Origin: a virus
IMG/VR virus record: IMGVR_UViG_3300030382_001506
Span: 1-23,917 of that record
Length of the DNA stretch: 23,917 nucleotides
Direction: 5' to 3' (one strand)
Positions 23,695-23,917 of this stretch are shown here, piece by piece (the stretch's first letter is position 1; each line of letters begins with the position of its first letter). A model generated the notes under the pieces. The model worked only from the letters and a program-made list of their open reading frames with translations. It had not been told where the DNA came from and made no database searches. The position numbers and the translations under genes are program-made.

Positions 23695-23917
23695 TAGACG
23701 CTCTCCAAGACGACTTTAAACTGTTCCTACAAGCTTTGTGGGAACAACTTGACTTACCATCCCCTACCCGAGCTCAATATGCAATCGCAGACTATCTTCA
23801 GCATGGGCCTAAGCGTCTTCAAATTCAAGCTTTCCGTGGCGTTGGAAAGAGTTGGATCACAGGAGCTTTCGTCCTCTGGACTCTCTTTAAAGATCCTGAA
23901 AGAAAAATTATGATAAT
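23682..23917 (+). CDS. Large terminase subunit, T7 gp19-like (3' partial)
   Basis: This is the packaging ATPase/nuclease that pumps DNA into the head. Only the first 78 residues are in the window. They contain QALWEQLDLPSPTRAQYAIA (residues 17-36), typical of the T7 gp19 N-terminus, and the Walker A motif FRGVGKSW at residues 51-58, followed by the ITGAFVLWTLFKDPERKIMI strand-helix-strand. The Walker B, coupling and RNase H-like nuclease motifs would lie downstream. The ATG at 23682 lies inside the preceding small gene. Codon use here is noticeably GC-richer than in the genes just upstream, as for the capsid gene, consistent with a conserved core gene. Confidence 0.93.
   Translation, partial: MDSVIDALQDDFKLFLQALWEQLDLPSPTRAQYAIADYLQHGPKRLQIQAFRGVGKSWITGAFVLWTLFKDPERKIMI

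Overview
The window is a contiguous late (structural and packaging) region of a T7-like podovirus, with every gene on the + strand. The visible layout follows T7: major capsid protein (gp10, 5' end cut off), a terminator, tail tubular proteins A and B (gp11, gp12), a small gene in the gp13 slot, internal virion proteins (gp14, gp15, gp16), tail fibre (gp17), a lysis/membrane-like set, small terminase (gp18), and the first 78 codons of the large terminase (gp19). The AT-rich codon use, an enlarged gp12-like protein, a fibre built of NESTNENNLITF-type modules, a WAGG/DFGDL repeat adhesin and a proline-rich membrane protein all resemble marine cyanopodoviruses (phages of Prochlorococcus or Synechococcus). 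No host gene is visible, so the host is an inference.

Region by region: 1-1410 is the capsid module (capsid protein plus two small unknown genes), closed by a clear UUCG-loop terminator at 1421-1444. Region 1462-14082 holds the tail tube/nozzle proteins and the ejected internal core. Region 14089-18541 is the host-recognition cluster: a modular fibre, a six-repeat putative propeller, and two unknown genes. Region 18545-20242 encodes membrane or exported proteins: a proline-rich protein with one membrane segment, a two-membrane-segment holin candidate, two signal-peptide proteins and a small hydrophobic peptide. Region 20247-23917 is the packaging module: a basic 44-residue protein, TerS, a small HNH-like protein with a possible overlapping gene, an unknown 391-residue protein, a 494-residue protein with a C-terminal HNH-like motif, a tiny leader ORF, a 45-residue basic protein, and TerL.

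Genes are packed very tightly. At least nine junctions are ATGA, TAATG, direct abutments or short overlaps, which suggests long polycistronic late transcripts with translational coupling. No stretch longer than 300 bases lacks a gene. I found no convincing tRNA, CRISPR array, insertion sequence or reverse-strand gene.

The items most worth a second look are: (i) a signal-peptide gene near 19563-20097 that lacks a normal start in frame but would have a textbook one after a one-base shift; (ii) HNH-like motifs in two proteins flanking the terminase genes; (iii) fibre repeats that are nearly identical as protein but heavily recoded as DNA; (iv) three GxGY modules inside the tail tubular protein B; (v) a Ser-Lys S74-type motif at the end of the gp14-like protein; and (vi) overlapping or leader mini-ORFs at 20749 and 23521.
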